Assembly: GCF_000373925.1 (NCBI RefSeq)
Contig: NZ_KB892746.1
Location: 62,001 to 126,000 of the forward strand
DNA length: 64,000 nucleotides
Direction of reading: 5' to 3'
DNA from: Actinopolymorpha alba DSM 45243
GTDB lineage: Bacteria > Actinomycetota > Actinomycetes > Propionibacteriales > Actinopolymorphaceae
This document shows positions 8,159 through 17,126 of the stretch, in pieces; the first letter of the stretch is position 1, and every line of letters begins with the position of its first letter. The translations under genes and the position numbers were made by a program. The notes under the pieces are model-generated. The model saw nothing but the letters and a program-made list of their open reading frames with translations, did no database searches and was not told where the DNA came from.

Positions 8159-9748
8159 ATGACTTCGCCGACCGACTCGAGCGCTCTCGCCGCGATGAAG
8201 CGCCGCCGCTTCCTCAGCGCCGTCGGAGGTGTCGCCGGCCTCGCCGCGCTCAGCCAGGTGCCCGCGGCTGGAACCGCGCTGGCCGCACCTCGCCCACGTG
8301 GTGGCGCGTACCCTTTCACGCTCGGCGTGGCATCTGGTGACCCCACTCCTGACGGCGTGGTGCTGTGGACCCGGCTCGCTCCGGACCCCTTCGCGCCGCA
8401 CGGCGGCATGCCCGGACGCCCGGTGCCCGTCGACTGGCAGGTGGCAAGCGACGAGGGAATGCGGCGCCTCGTCCGTTCGGGGACCGCGCAGGCGCTGCCC
8501 GATCTTGCCTACTCCGTGCACGTCGAGATCAGTGGCCTGGAGCCCGGCCGGCACTACTACTACCGGTTCCGTTACCGCGGTGACCTCTCCGAGGTCGGCC
8601 GGACTGTCACCACACCCGAGCACGACAACGTCGCCAACTCGTTGAACTTCGCGTTCGCCTCCTGCCAGGACTGGTCCCACGGCTTCTACTCCGCCTACCG
8701 GCACATGGCCGAGGAGGATCTCGATCTCGTCGTCCACCTCGGCGACTACGTCTACGAGTACGGCCTGCCCGCCGACGGTGGTAACCGGCACACGCCCCTC
8801 CCGGAGGTGCTGCAGGAGGGCCCGCAGAACCTCGACCGGTGGCGGATGCAGTACGCGCTGTACAAAAGCGACCCGGACCTGCAGCGCACCCACGCCCGTT
8901 TTCCGTGGCTGGTGACCTGGGACGACCACGAGTACCAGAACGACTACGCCGGCGCCTACGACGACACGATCACCGCCGCGCGGGCGGCCGCGTACCAGGC
9001 GTGGTACGAGCACCAGCCGGTACGCCGCCGCTCGCTGCCCCGGCCGGACGGGTCGCTGCGGCTCTACGGCCGCAGTCAGTGGGGTCGGCTCGCGCAGTTC
9101 GACGTGCTCGACACCCGCCAGTACCGCGACGCGCCGCCGTGCGGCTGGGGTGAGGCGGCGGCCTGCCCCGCGGCCTACGACCCGAAGGTGACCGTCCTGG
9201 GCACCACGCAGGAGAAGTGGCTGCTGGACGGGTTGCGTGAGTCCGACGCGCGGTGGAACGTCCTCGCCAACAGCGTCATGATGGCCCGCCTCGACCACGA
9301 CGGCCCGAGCGGCGACATCCTCTGGCACGACGCGTGGGACGGTTTCCCCGCCGCCCGCAAGCGCATCACCGACACGTTCGTGTCCGGGCGGGTCCGCAAC
9401 CCGGTGATCGTGACCGGTGACTGGCACTCGACGTTCGTCAACGACATCAAGCGCGACTTCGACGACCCGGGCTCGCCGGTGGTCGCCACGGAGTTCGTCG
9501 GCACGTCCATCACCACCAACGGGGACGATGAGGTGTACGGCCCCTACTACGGGCCGATGATCAAGTACAACCCGCACATCACGTTCTTCGACGGTGACCG
9601 TCGTGGCTACGTGCGGTGCAGTGTCGACAAGAAGGAGTGGCGGACCGACCTGCGCATGGTCTCCAGCGTGAGTCGCGCTGACGCTCCGGTGTCGACGTTC
9701 GCCTCGTTCATCGTCGAGGACGGCCGTCCCGGTGCGCGGCGGCTCTGA
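8159..9748 (+). CDS. phoD: Secreted alkaline phosphatase D family protein
   Basis: A 529-residue PhoD-type metallophosphoesterase. A twin-arginine signal is visible (KRRRFLSAVGG, residues 14-24) with an Ala-rich cleavage region near residue 43; the start could also be the ATG at 8195, directly before the RRR. The N-terminal PhoD domain ends at a FRYRGDLSEVGRTVTTP-type strand. The metallo core follows: FASCQDWS, VVHLGDYVYEYG, TWDDHEYQNDY, NSVMMARLD, VTGDWHSTFVND and EFVGTSIT. These are the Fe/Ca-binding Asp, Cys, His and Asn positions of the family. It should release phosphate from phosphodiesters or monoesters outside the cell. I saw no clear pho box. Confidence 0.92.
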   Translation: MTSPTDSSALAAMKRRRFLSAVGGVAGLAALSQVPAAGTALAAPRPRGGAYPFTLGVASGDPTPDGVVLWTRLAPDPFAPHGGMPGRPVPVDWQVASDEGMRRLVRSGTAQALPDLAYSVHVEISGLEPGRHYYYRFRYRGDLSEVGRTVTTPEHDNVANSLNFAFASCQDWSHGFYSAYRHMAEEDLDLVVHLGDYVYEYGLPADGGNRHTPLPEVLQEGPQNLDRWRMQYALYKSDPDLQRTHARFPWLVTWDDHEYQNDYAGAYDDTITAARAAAYQAWYEHQPVRRRSLPRPDGSLRLYGRSQWGRLAQFDVLDTRQYRDAPPCGWGEAAACPAAYDPKVTVLGTTQEKWLLDGLRESDARWNVLANSVMMARLDHDGPSGDILWHDAWDGFPAARKRITDTFVSGRVRNPVIVTGDWHSTFVNDIKRDFDDPGSPVVATEFVGTSITTNGDDEVYGPYYGPMIKYNPHITFFDGDRRGYVRCSVDKKEWRTDLRMVSSVSRADAPVSTFASFIVEDGRPGARRL

Positions 9749-9793
9749 CCCCCGATCAACGGATGTCCACCAAGGGCAGGCAGGATCGCGGGC

Positions 9794-10303
9794 ATGACGA
9801 CAGAGCGGACGGACGTCCCGAGCAGCTTCGACGAGCGGACGACGCTGCTGACCATGCTCGACTACACGCGCAAGACGGCCATCATGAAGTGTGAGGGCAT
9901 CAGCGACGAGGACGCTCGCAGAGCGGTGCTGCCGAGCTCACCGTTGATGACGGTCTCAGGAGTGATCAGTCATCTGCGCTGGGTGGAGTACTCCTGGATC
10001 CAGGTGCGGCTGCTGGGTGGTGAGGACGAGGGCCCGTGGACCGAGGAGGACCCGGACCGCGAGTTCCGTTACCGGCTTGGGTTGCCGCTGTCTGAGGTCG
10101 TGGCCGACTACGAGGCGCTGGCGCGCGACCACGACGCGCTGATCGCCGGGTGGGACCTGGACATGCCTGCCGTGGCGAAGCTGCGCGATGGTCGGGGGAT
10201 CAACCTTCGCTGGATCCTGCATCATCTCGTCGAGGAGAACGCGCGGCACAACGGCCACCTGGACATTTTGCGCGAACTCCTGGACGGCACGAAGGGCGAC
10301 TGA
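9794..10303 (+). CDS. DinB / DUF664 family protein (probable mycothiol-dependent enzyme fold)
   Basis: A 169-residue four-helix-bundle protein. The three metal-ligand His positions of the DinB-like fold are visible: HLRWVEYSW early, and HHLVEENARHNGHLD near the C-terminus. Relatives in actinobacteria are often thiol transferases that use mycothiol. It starts 45 bases after phoD and may be read through from it, but no functional link is evident. Confidence 0.85.
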   Translation: MTTERTDVPSSFDERTTLLTMLDYTRKTAIMKCEGISDEDARRAVLPSSPLMTVSGVISHLRWVEYSWIQVRLLGGEDEGPWTEEDPDREFRYRLGLPLSEVVADYEALARDHDALIAGWDLDMPAVAKLRDGRGINLRWILHHLVEENARHNGHLDILRELLDGTKGD

Positions 10304-10554
10304 CCCGGTGGGTCGGGGCACCGGTGATGCGGAAACCGGGGAGTGGAACGTACCTGGCGTCCGTGGTTCGTATCGTGCGGTCGATTACTGGTGGGCCTGG
10401 CGTGGCGTCCACTGTCCGACGAGCGGCGCAGATGGCTGCCCGTGTTGCCAAGGGCACGCTGTACGCCGACCTGACGACAACAGCGCCGTTTCGCAAAGCA
10501 GCCCGCAGCGTCGCAAACATTTCCTGCATCTCGGGCAGCTGTCGCAAACACCTA

Positions 10555-10572
10555 CCCGTTGGCCCCAACGGG
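10555..10572. terminator. Hairpin between convergent genes
   Basis: Perfect 8-bp inverted repeat cccgttgg / ccaacggg with a 2-base spacer, between the convergent DinB gene (ends 10303) and the phosphotransferase (ends 10591). There is no T run, as is common in high-GC actinomycetes. The rest of the 287-base gap shows no gene. Confidence 0.45.
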
Positions 10573-10590
10573 CTCCGCGCGCGGATCGGC

Positions 10591-11480
10591 TCACAGGGGC
10601 AACCGGACGCGACGAAGGGACGCGAATGCTGAGGCCAGTGCCTGGATGTCAATGTGGTCGACCTCGTGGCCGTCGGCTTGGAGCCGGCTCCAGAAGGCGA
10701 CACCATGCCGAAGGCGCGCTCGTATGAGCGGGATCAAGGAATCAGACGGCTGAACGGGGCCACCCGCTTGCCGGTACGCAGTCAGGAACTCCATCGCAGG
10801 ATCCAGCAGGAGGGTGTCGCCAGTTGGCGACTTCCCGAATTCCCAGACCGATATGGCCAGTTCGGTGATCAGCGGCCCCCATTCAACTTCGTCCCAATCA
10901 ACCAAGCCGACGATCATCCCTTGCCGGCAGAGGATGTTGCCTGGAAAGAAGTCCCTGTGCATCCACCCGACCTGCTCTCTGGCGGCATCGCTGTCATGCC
11001 AGGACCGCAGCCACTCATCCAGCTCACCGTCTGGGAGAAGCCGCACCGCGTCAAAGTCGTCGCGAACTGGGGACTGGCCATCACCAAGACCCGGGCAGGC
11101 CAGCGCAGCCTTGTGCAGCCGTCCCAGGAAGCGAGCCGCTTGTCGTAGCTGTTCGAGGTCCTGGCGGTTCAATGGCGCGCCATCCACGAAGGGCCAGACA
11201 GTGACCGGGTGGCCACCCCAGAGGAAGGCTGATTCACCGTCTGATCCGACGAGCGGCTGAATCGCCTCCGGGATCATGTGGGACAACTCGTTGGCGACCT
11301 TGCACGACCGCTGCAAGTCCTTCAGCTGGTAGTACTGCGAGACTCGCACTACGACTGGTGGAACCGAGTCCAGCCGCCAGACCTTGGAGGCAGACCCTCC
11401 GCTCAGCGCTTCGGTGCTCCGGGCGCTACACGATATCGTTCACTAACCGCCGACAGCAGTCCTTCAGGAATGGCTTGCAT
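10591..11480 (-). pseudogene. APH-family phosphotransferase with a frameshift near its N-terminus
   Basis: The main frame carries the kinase core: MHRDFFPGN catalytic loop, then GLVDWDEVEWGP. Upstream of its first usable start (GTG 11349) the same frame still encodes typical family sequence, ALSGGSASKVWRLDSVPPV, but it is closed by a TGA and has no start codon. The missing N-terminus is in another frame from ATG 11480 (MQAIPEGLLSAVSERYRVAP), which hits a stop exactly where the glycine-rich loop frame begins. A one-base indel around 11405-11430 joins them. Either this is a recent pseudogene or the assembly has an error; a truncated product from 11349 would lack the ATP-binding loop. Confidence 0.7.
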
Positions 11481-11834
11481 TCGACAACCTCGCTCGTGTT
11501 AGTTGCAGCATTGCGAGACCAGCGAATCACAGCGGCTGATCGTCCGCAAAGGCTGAAGGAGATCTCAAGCCCGGTGTGACGCTTGAGTTGTGGGACGTGA
11601 AGCCCGAAAGTGAGCGGCCCAGGTGGGACCTTCGACCGCTTCGTCACCCACCCAGACGGCCTGATGACTGCCCCCGGCGACACCGCCTACGTTCAGGAGT
11701 GGCTGGAGGTGCTGGAGCGAGACAGCGATCGAGTTCGGGGACTCCCGGGCTCCTGGCACGCCAGTGGAACCGTCGGCATCACTTGGTTCGCTGCCGCAAG
11801 AATGGTAATCGTTGACACTCTTCGAGGAGGGAAC
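11481..11834. other. Intergenic region, possible remnant
   Basis: Divergent region between the frameshifted kinase and the sulfatase. A plus frame from 11610 (FDRFVTHPDGLMTAPGDT and onward) is coding-like and in frame with the sulfatase, but the sulfatase has its own strong ribosome site, so this is probably a remnant or leader rather than part of the protein. No domain is recognised. Confidence 0.3.
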
Positions 11835-13151
11835 GTGCCGGAAACAACGAGTCCCAACGTCGTTGTCATCTATGCCGATGATCTCGGTTGGGGGGACGTC
11901 GGATGCTTCGGGGCCGCCGATCTGAAGACCCCGGCGCTCGATCGCCTGTGCGCCTCCGGCGTCCGACTGCCACAGTGGTACTCAAACTCGCCGGTCTGCT
12001 CGCCCTCGCGGGCTTCGCTCCTGACAGGGAGGTATCCCGCTCACGCGGGCGTCGAGACGATCCTGGGAGGCGCCCGCCGCACGCGGGGCCTCCCTCGGCA
12101 GGAGACTCTGGCCACACAACTTGGTCGCCGCGGTTATCGAACGGGTATCTTCGGCAAGTGGCATCTCGGGGTGGCCCAAGAGTTCAGTCCATTGAACTAC
12201 GGGTTTGACGAGAGCTTCGGATTTCGTGCGGGCTGCGTTGACTACTACTCCCATATCTACTACTGGGGGGCGCACAATCCTGTGCATGACCTTTGGGACG
12301 GCGACGAAGAGGTGTGGCTCAACGGCGATTACCTCACGACTGTGATCGGCGAGCGTGCGTCCCGGTTCATCGCTCGAGATGACGGTCGACCATTCTTCTG
12401 CTACGTGCCGTTCAATGCGCCCCACTATCCGCTGCACGCACCCTCCGAGTACATGAGTCGATTCGCGCATCTTCCTGAAGGCCGCAGGACCATGGCGGCG
12501 ATGGTTGCGGCGATGGACGATGCGATAGGGCTGATCATCGACACACTCGACGAGCGCGGGCTACGCGAGAACACGCTCATCTTCTTCTCCTCTGACAACG
12601 GTCCCTCCGCGGAGAGTCGAAACTGGCTCGACGGCGAGGAGATCTCGTATGACGGCGGCTCCACCGGCGGGCTCCGGGGAACGAAAGGATCGGTGTTCGA
12701 AGGGGGAATTCGAGTACCCGCGATCGTATCGTGGCCGGCCCAACTGCCGTCGGGAGTCGACTACTCTGGCGCTGGCCTGATGATGGACCTGCTCCCGACG
12801 ATCCTCGAAGCCGTGGACGGCTCGCCAACGGACCTTGCCGACATCGACGGCTGCCCGCTCCTCGCAGGGTTGCGAGAGCCGAGCCCTCACACCGACACGG
12901 ACGACCGCACTGTCTTCTGGACATATGACGGGCAATGGGCGGCGCGCCGCGGTCGATTCAAGCGCGTTCATCATGTTCGCAAAGGAATGACCCCTCCCTA
13001 CGTCGTCGAACGCGCCCTCTTCGATGTCGTTGAAGACAGCACGGAACAGATCGATGTCTCGCAGCGGTTCCCGGAGACGGTGAACGAACTCGACCGTGAG
13101 TTGGAGGAGTTCCGGGCCCAGCACAAGAGATGGGGCAGCGCGGCCGTCTAG
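11835..13151 (+). CDS. Sulfatase (formylglycine-type, arylsulfatase family)
   Basis: A 438-residue sulfatase. The start is GTG 11835, four bases after a GAGGAGGG ribosome site; the open frame extends further upstream to 11610 but the family begins with the strand NVVVIYADDLGWGD, which holds the metal-binding Asp15-Asp16. The active-site motif is CSPSR (Cys55), which the aerobic formylglycine-generating enzyme oxidises to formylglycine. GKWHLG (107-112) and SSDNG follow. No signal peptide is visible, so it is probably cytoplasmic, acting on an imported sulfated sugar or ester. Base composition is somewhat less GC-rich than its neighbours, which may reflect transfer. Confidence 0.9.
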   Translation: MPETTSPNVVVIYADDLGWGDVGCFGAADLKTPALDRLCASGVRLPQWYSNSPVCSPSRASLLTGRYPAHAGVETILGGARRTRGLPRQETLATQLGRRGYRTGIFGKWHLGVAQEFSPLNYGFDESFGFRAGCVDYYSHIYYWGAHNPVHDLWDGDEEVWLNGDYLTTVIGERASRFIARDDGRPFFCYVPFNAPHYPLHAPSEYMSRFAHLPEGRRTMAAMVAAMDDAIGLIIDTLDERGLRENTLIFFSSDNGPSAESRNWLDGEEISYDGGSTGGLRGTKGSVFEGGIRVPAIVSWPAQLPSGVDYSGAGLMMDLLPTILEAVDGSPTDLADIDGCPLLAGLREPSPHTDTDDRTVFWTYDGQWAARRGRFKRVHHVRKGMTPPYVVERALFDVVEDSTEQIDVSQRFPETVNELDRELEEFRAQHKRWGSAAV

Positions 13152-13569
13152 CCTAGGCCCGTCGACAGCCGGCCCTCCGGATCAGTGCCGTCTCGGCCCC
13201 CGCCGGCATGAGGGGGGCGGGCTTCCGATTGGCGGCCCCGGGCCTTGGACATATTGGACACAAATGACAGAAACTCCGAGTGTCTCGGTTGTGGTGGGGG
13301 TATCCAGCGTGGCGGGCCCGCCGTGCAGGTCCTCCGGCGGCGGGTTCGGGGCGGTCTGGGCGTGTACAGAAACCCTCGGGACGCGGGACTGCGGCGGGTA
13401 CGTTTCCGCAGGTCAGCGTTTTGTGACAAATGTGCCCGACGTTCCATCCGTCTCCCCGTGTCGGCGAGCCCACGTGGCCTCCTCGGCAGGCTGCCGCTCT
13501 GGCTGGTTCGATGGTGGAAGAAGGGAAGGGAGGTGCTGTTCCGTGGCCGGCTGGTTGTCGCCGGGGAAC
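13152..13569. other. Intergenic region with a possible small zinc-ribbon frame
   Basis: 418 bases between the sulfatase and the TRIC gene. A plus frame from TTG 13245 contains two Cys pairs (ECLGCGG and FCDKCARR) about 50 residues apart, like a zinc ribbon. It does not stop until 13718, inside the next gene, so it is either a fortuitous frame or a broken gene. Nothing else is recognised. Confidence 0.3.
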
Positions 13570-14211
13570 GTGACCGAGGTGACTCGGGTTCTGGACTTGA
13601 GCGGGGTCTTTGTCAACGCCATGCTCGGCGGGGTGATGGCGCGGGACCGGGATCTGGACCTGTTCGGCTTCCTGGTCATCGGCATCGTCTCCGGCGTGGG
13701 CGGCGGGATCATCCGTGACACCCTGTTGCAGCACGGCACCCCCGTGGCGCTGACCGACTACGCCTATCTCGCCGTCGCCACCGGCGGAGTCCTGCTGGCT
13801 TTCGTGGCCGACCTGAGCCGCCACACCTCTAGCTGGGCCTTCAACCTGCTCGATGCCTCGGCGCTCAGCGTCTGGGCGGTGGCTGGGGCGCAGAAGACCC
13901 TCTCTGTCGGTCTGGGCTGGCTGCCGGCGGTGCTGCTGGGCACGATTACGGCGGTCGGCGGTGGTGCCGTCCGGGATCTGATGCTGGGACGCACTCCTGA
14001 CATCTTCGGCGGCACGCCCTTGTACGCAACCGTTGCGGTCGTGGTCAGCGTGGTGATGGTGGTCTGCAGCGAGCTCGGCGTACCCACCGTCGGCATCGTC
14101 GCCGGTGTGGTGATCGGCATCTTGCTGCGGCTGGCCGCGATCAACCGGGGCTGGAGGCTGCCGGGCAGCCGCGACTGGCGGCTGCGGGCCTCGCGTCGTC
14201 GGCGTCCCTGA
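13570..14211 (+). CDS. TRIC-family (UPF0126 / YicG-like) membrane channel
   Basis: A 213-residue membrane protein with about seven transmembrane segments in two homologous halves. Each half carries the family hallmark: GGGIIRD in the first and GGGAVRD in the second. Bacterial TRIC homologues are trimeric monovalent cation channels; older annotation calls them UPF0126 or glycine transporters. The start was set at GTG 13570 because family members begin just before the first helix (VLDLSGVFVNAMLGG); the frame is open far upstream. It ends 48 bases before the amidohydrolase gene and may be cotranscribed with it. Confidence 0.85.
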   Translation: MTEVTRVLDLSGVFVNAMLGGVMARDRDLDLFGFLVIGIVSGVGGGIIRDTLLQHGTPVALTDYAYLAVATGGVLLAFVADLSRHTSSWAFNLLDASALSVWAVAGAQKTLSVGLGWLPAVLLGTITAVGGGAVRDLMLGRTPDIFGGTPLYATVAVVVSVVMVVCSELGVPTVGIVAGVVIGILLRLAAINRGWRLPGSRDWRLRASRRRRP

Positions 14212-14258
14212 CATGGACGCGCAATCCGATCGCCCGTGGAGAGGAGGAGTCCACAGCC

Positions 14259-15539
14259 ATGACTCTCAGGGATTCCGCGGATGCTGTCGTGGCCGGGCTT
14301 GGCGGTATCCGGTCCGATCTGGAGGACTTCTACAAGGACCTGCATGCCCACCCCGAGTTGAGTCACCAGGAGCACCGGACCGCGGCTCGGGTGACGGAGC
14401 GCCTGAAGAGCTGGAACTACCTGGTGCACGAGGGCGTCGGCGGCACCGGCGTGGTCGGCGTACTGGCCAACGGTGACGGGCCGACAGTGCTGCTGCGTGC
14501 TGACATGGATGCCCTGCCTGTCCGCGAGGACACCGGTCTGCCATACACCAGTACGGTCACCGCTACGGATGCCTCCGGTCGACAGGTGCCCGTGGCGCAC
14601 GCCTGCGGTCATGACATGCACGTCACCTGTCTGCTGGGGGCTGCCCGGCTGATGGCGGCCACCCGCAAGTCCTGGCAGGGCACGCTCGTCGCCTTGTTCC
14701 AGCCCGCAGAGGAGCCCGGGGACGGCGCCGACCGGATGCTCGCCGACGGGCTCACTGACCACGTTCCCCGCCCGGACGTCGCGTTCGCCCAGCACGTGCT
14801 GCCCTATCCCGCCGGGCAGGTGGGCACGCGCGCTGGTTCCTTCCTCTCAGCAGCGGACAATGTGAAGATCACTGTCTACGGTAGGGGCGCCCACGGCTCC
14901 GCACCGCAGGACGCCATCGACCCCGTGGTCATGGCTTCGATGATTGTCGTCCGTCTCCAGACGATCATCTCCCGTGAGCTGGCCGCCACCCAGCCCGCAG
15001 TCCTCACGGTGGGCGCCATCCAGACGGGCACAAGCGCCAATGTGATCCCGGAGTCGGCCGATCTGCTGGTCAACGTGCGCACCTACGACGAGGAAACCCG
15101 TCGGGCCGTCCTAGCCGCCGTGCGGCGCATCGTCGCAGCCGAGTGCGACGCCTCCGGAGCGATCCGCGAGCCGCGTTTCGACGAAGGCGACCACTTCCCG
15201 CTGACCGTCAACGACGAAGCGGTGACCCGCGAGGTCTCCGCCGCCTTCGTCGCTACTTTCGGGGATCGGGCGGGAACCAGCAAGCTGCAGAGTGCCAGCG
15301 AGGACTTCAGCCGGATCCCCGATGCCTTTGGCAGTCCGTACACCTATTGGGCCCTAGGCGGCATCGATCCCGATACCTATCGGGCCGCTCAGCAACGCGG
15401 CACAGTCGCCCAGGACATCCCGGTCAATCACAGCGCCCGCTTCGCACCGGTCCTCCAACCCACCCTGGATACCGGCGTGCAGGACCTGGTTGTAGCCGCA
15501 CTGACCCGGCTCGCGAAGCCGGACCACGAAAGTCCGTAG
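14259..15539 (+). CDS. M20 family amidohydrolase (carboxypeptidase/aminoacylase type)
   Basis: A 426-residue M20D-like peptidase or N-acyl-amino-acid hydrolase. The metal site is complete: RADMDALPV, the ACGHDMH motif and QPAEE, followed by the dimerisation (lid) domain with the conserved GRGAHGSAPQ. The start ATG 14259 follows an AGAGGAGGAG ribosome site with a slightly long spacer. No signal peptide, so cytoplasmic. Typical substrates are N-acyl amino acids, indole-acetyl conjugates or hippurate-like compounds; which one cannot be told. Confidence 0.9.
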   Translation: MTLRDSADAVVAGLGGIRSDLEDFYKDLHAHPELSHQEHRTAARVTERLKSWNYLVHEGVGGTGVVGVLANGDGPTVLLRADMDALPVREDTGLPYTSTVTATDASGRQVPVAHACGHDMHVTCLLGAARLMAATRKSWQGTLVALFQPAEEPGDGADRMLADGLTDHVPRPDVAFAQHVLPYPAGQVGTRAGSFLSAADNVKITVYGRGAHGSAPQDAIDPVVMASMIVVRLQTIISRELAATQPAVLTVGAIQTGTSANVIPESADLLVNVRTYDEETRRAVLAAVRRIVAAECDASGAIREPRFDEGDHFPLTVNDEAVTREVSAAFVATFGDRAGTSKLQSASEDFSRIPDAFGSPYTYWALGGIDPDTYRAAQQRGTVAQDIPVNHSARFAPVLQPTLDTGVQDLVVAALTRLAKPDHESP

Positions 15540-15541
15540 GG

Positions 15542-15560
15542 CAACCCGCGGCCCGGGTTG
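15542..15560. terminator. Hairpin after the amidohydrolase gene
   Basis: Perfect inverted repeat caacccg / cgggttg with a 5-base loop, starting three bases after the amidohydrolase stop and followed by a pyrimidine-rich stretch. It separates this gene from the convergent ABC operon. Confidence 0.45.
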
Positions 15561-15703
15561 AGTCTGCTTCTTCAACGCGGCACGTACTAGCGGCAGGCGG
15601 CCACGAGTTCGTCGTGGTAGCTCGGAGAGATCTGCCGGGGGCACACCCAGTGCTCGCCTGCGATCTCCGTGAGATCTAGCGATGCTGGGTCCGACTCGAG
15701 ACG

Positions 15704-17092
15704 TTACGACGTCTTGCCGGTGGCGAGCAGGCGCTCGAGCTTCGGCCGCACCTCCTTCATTGCCACAGCGGCGGTGCGCTTGCCATTCAGCACGCTATCC
15801 CAGGCCGGCGTGAAGACGTTCCCCCACTCGACGACGTACCCGCCGTAGTGTTTGCCAGTCAGGTCACCAGGCGTCCGGAGGTATTCGGGGTTGAGCTCAT
15901 CGAGGAACACTTGCTTGCTTACGGGCTTGGTCTTCGGGTCGAGGAAGACGGCACCTTCTGCCAATGTGCGCAGCGACGGCACGCTCTGACCGAGCGAAGA
16001 GACGATCTTCTGGCCGTCGGCGGACGTACAGAACGAGATCCACTTCCAGGCGGCTTCCTTGTCCTCGTCGCTCGCCTTGGCCGTGATGGAGAGCGGTGAA
16101 TACCATCCCGTCGACACCTTCTTGCGTCCAATTGGGAACGGTACGACGTCCCAGTCGAATTTCGCTCCCCGGTACCGGACCGACGACCAGACACCGTCGT
16201 AGGCCATTGCGACATTGCCCGTCAGGAAGGAGATCTGGCCGGATTGCTGATACGCGGGGCTCGGCGCAATCGAGTGCTTGGCCCCCAGGTCAGCCACGAA
16301 CTGCAGACCTTCGACCGCCTCCGGCTCGTCCAGCGGAACCTTGCGATCCTTGGTGATTACTTCGCCTTCGTTCGCCCAAACCCACGGCCACGGTACGCCC
16401 CCGGCGCTGGGATCGAACCCGTACTGCTTGATTCGTTTGGGGTCGAACCCCGCTTCGCCAGGATGCTTGCCGTTTCGGTCGAGGGTGAGCTGGCGACCGA
16501 AGTCGAGCACCTGGTCCCAGGTCATCGGCTGCTTCGGATCCGGCGGCTCGAGCCCTGCTCTCTCGAACAAGTCAAGATTGCAGTAGATGGCCATGGACCC
16601 GCCGTCGTAAGGCAGGCCGTAGGTCTTGCCTTCGTATTCAGAGGTGTCCCACGCAGTCGGAAGGAAATCGTCCTTTTTGAATCGCTTGTCGTTCTTGATC
16701 AGGTTGTCGAGTGGCTCCACCGCGCCTGCGCGTATCGACGAGGTGATCGTGCAGGAACACTCGAACAGGCTGTCCGGCGGTGTGCCGCTCGCCAGTTTCA
16801 GCTGGAACTTCTGGTAAAAGTCGCCGGGAACCTGCTCGATGTTCACCTTGGTGTCGGGGTTGCGCTTGACGAACTCGGTACGGAGTTGACGGAAGACCTT
16901 CCAGATTGCCTGGTCGCCTCGCGCGAAGAAGTCCACGCCCGTAGATTTGCCGTTGGCGGAACCGTCACCGTTCCCACCAGTACCCCCGGTAAAGCCGCTG
17001 CACCCCGATGCGAAACCGCCCGCAAGGAGTGCGACGCCGAGCGATCCCGTGCGTGCAAGAAACTCGCGCCTACTACGTACTTGAGCATCCAC
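15704..17092 (-). CDS. Sugar ABC transporter substrate-binding lipoprotein
   Basis: A 462-residue family-1 (MalE-like) solute-binding protein. The N-terminus has an Arg-Arg signal and a lipobox (RREFLARTG, then GGFASGC), so it is probably a Tat- or Sec-exported lipoprotein. The Gly/Ser/Asn-rich linker after the Cys is typical. The start GTG 17092 has an AAAGG site seven bases upstream; the frame continues upstream without similarity. Last gene of a three-gene importer operon with the two permeases at 17127-19021. No ATPase is encoded here, so a shared MsiK-type ATPase elsewhere probably energises it (inference from actinomycete importers). Confidence 0.9.
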   Translation of the reverse strand: MDAQVRSRREFLARTGSLGVALLAGGFASGCSGFTGGTGGNGDGSANGKSTGVDFFARGDQAIWKVFRQLRTEFVKRNPDTKVNIEQVPGDFYQKFQLKLASGTPPDSLFECSCTITSSIRAGAVEPLDNLIKNDKRFKKDDFLPTAWDTSEYEGKTYGLPYDGGSMAIYCNLDLFERAGLEPPDPKQPMTWDQVLDFGRQLTLDRNGKHPGEAGFDPKRIKQYGFDPSAGGVPWPWVWANEGEVITKDRKVPLDEPEAVEGLQFVADLGAKHSIAPSPAYQQSGQISFLTGNVAMAYDGVWSSVRYRGAKFDWDVVPFPIGRKKVSTGWYSPLSITAKASDEDKEAAWKWISFCTSADGQKIVSSLGQSVPSLRTLAEGAVFLDPKTKPVSKQVFLDELNPEYLRTPGDLTGKHYGGYVVEWGNVFTPAWDSVLNGKRTAAVAMKEVRPKLERLLATGKTS

Positions 17093-17126
17093 AATGATGC
17101 CTTTCTCGAAACCCAAGGAGTGAGCG

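Noticed and set aside
7820-9577. Open frame of 585 codons on the minus strand opposite phoD
   Set aside because: Antisense shadow; the plus strand carries all PhoD motifs.
13398-13415. Third att-like copy (gtacgtttccgcaggtca)
   Set aside because: Only the first 10 bases match the other copies; the tRNA-derived part does not.
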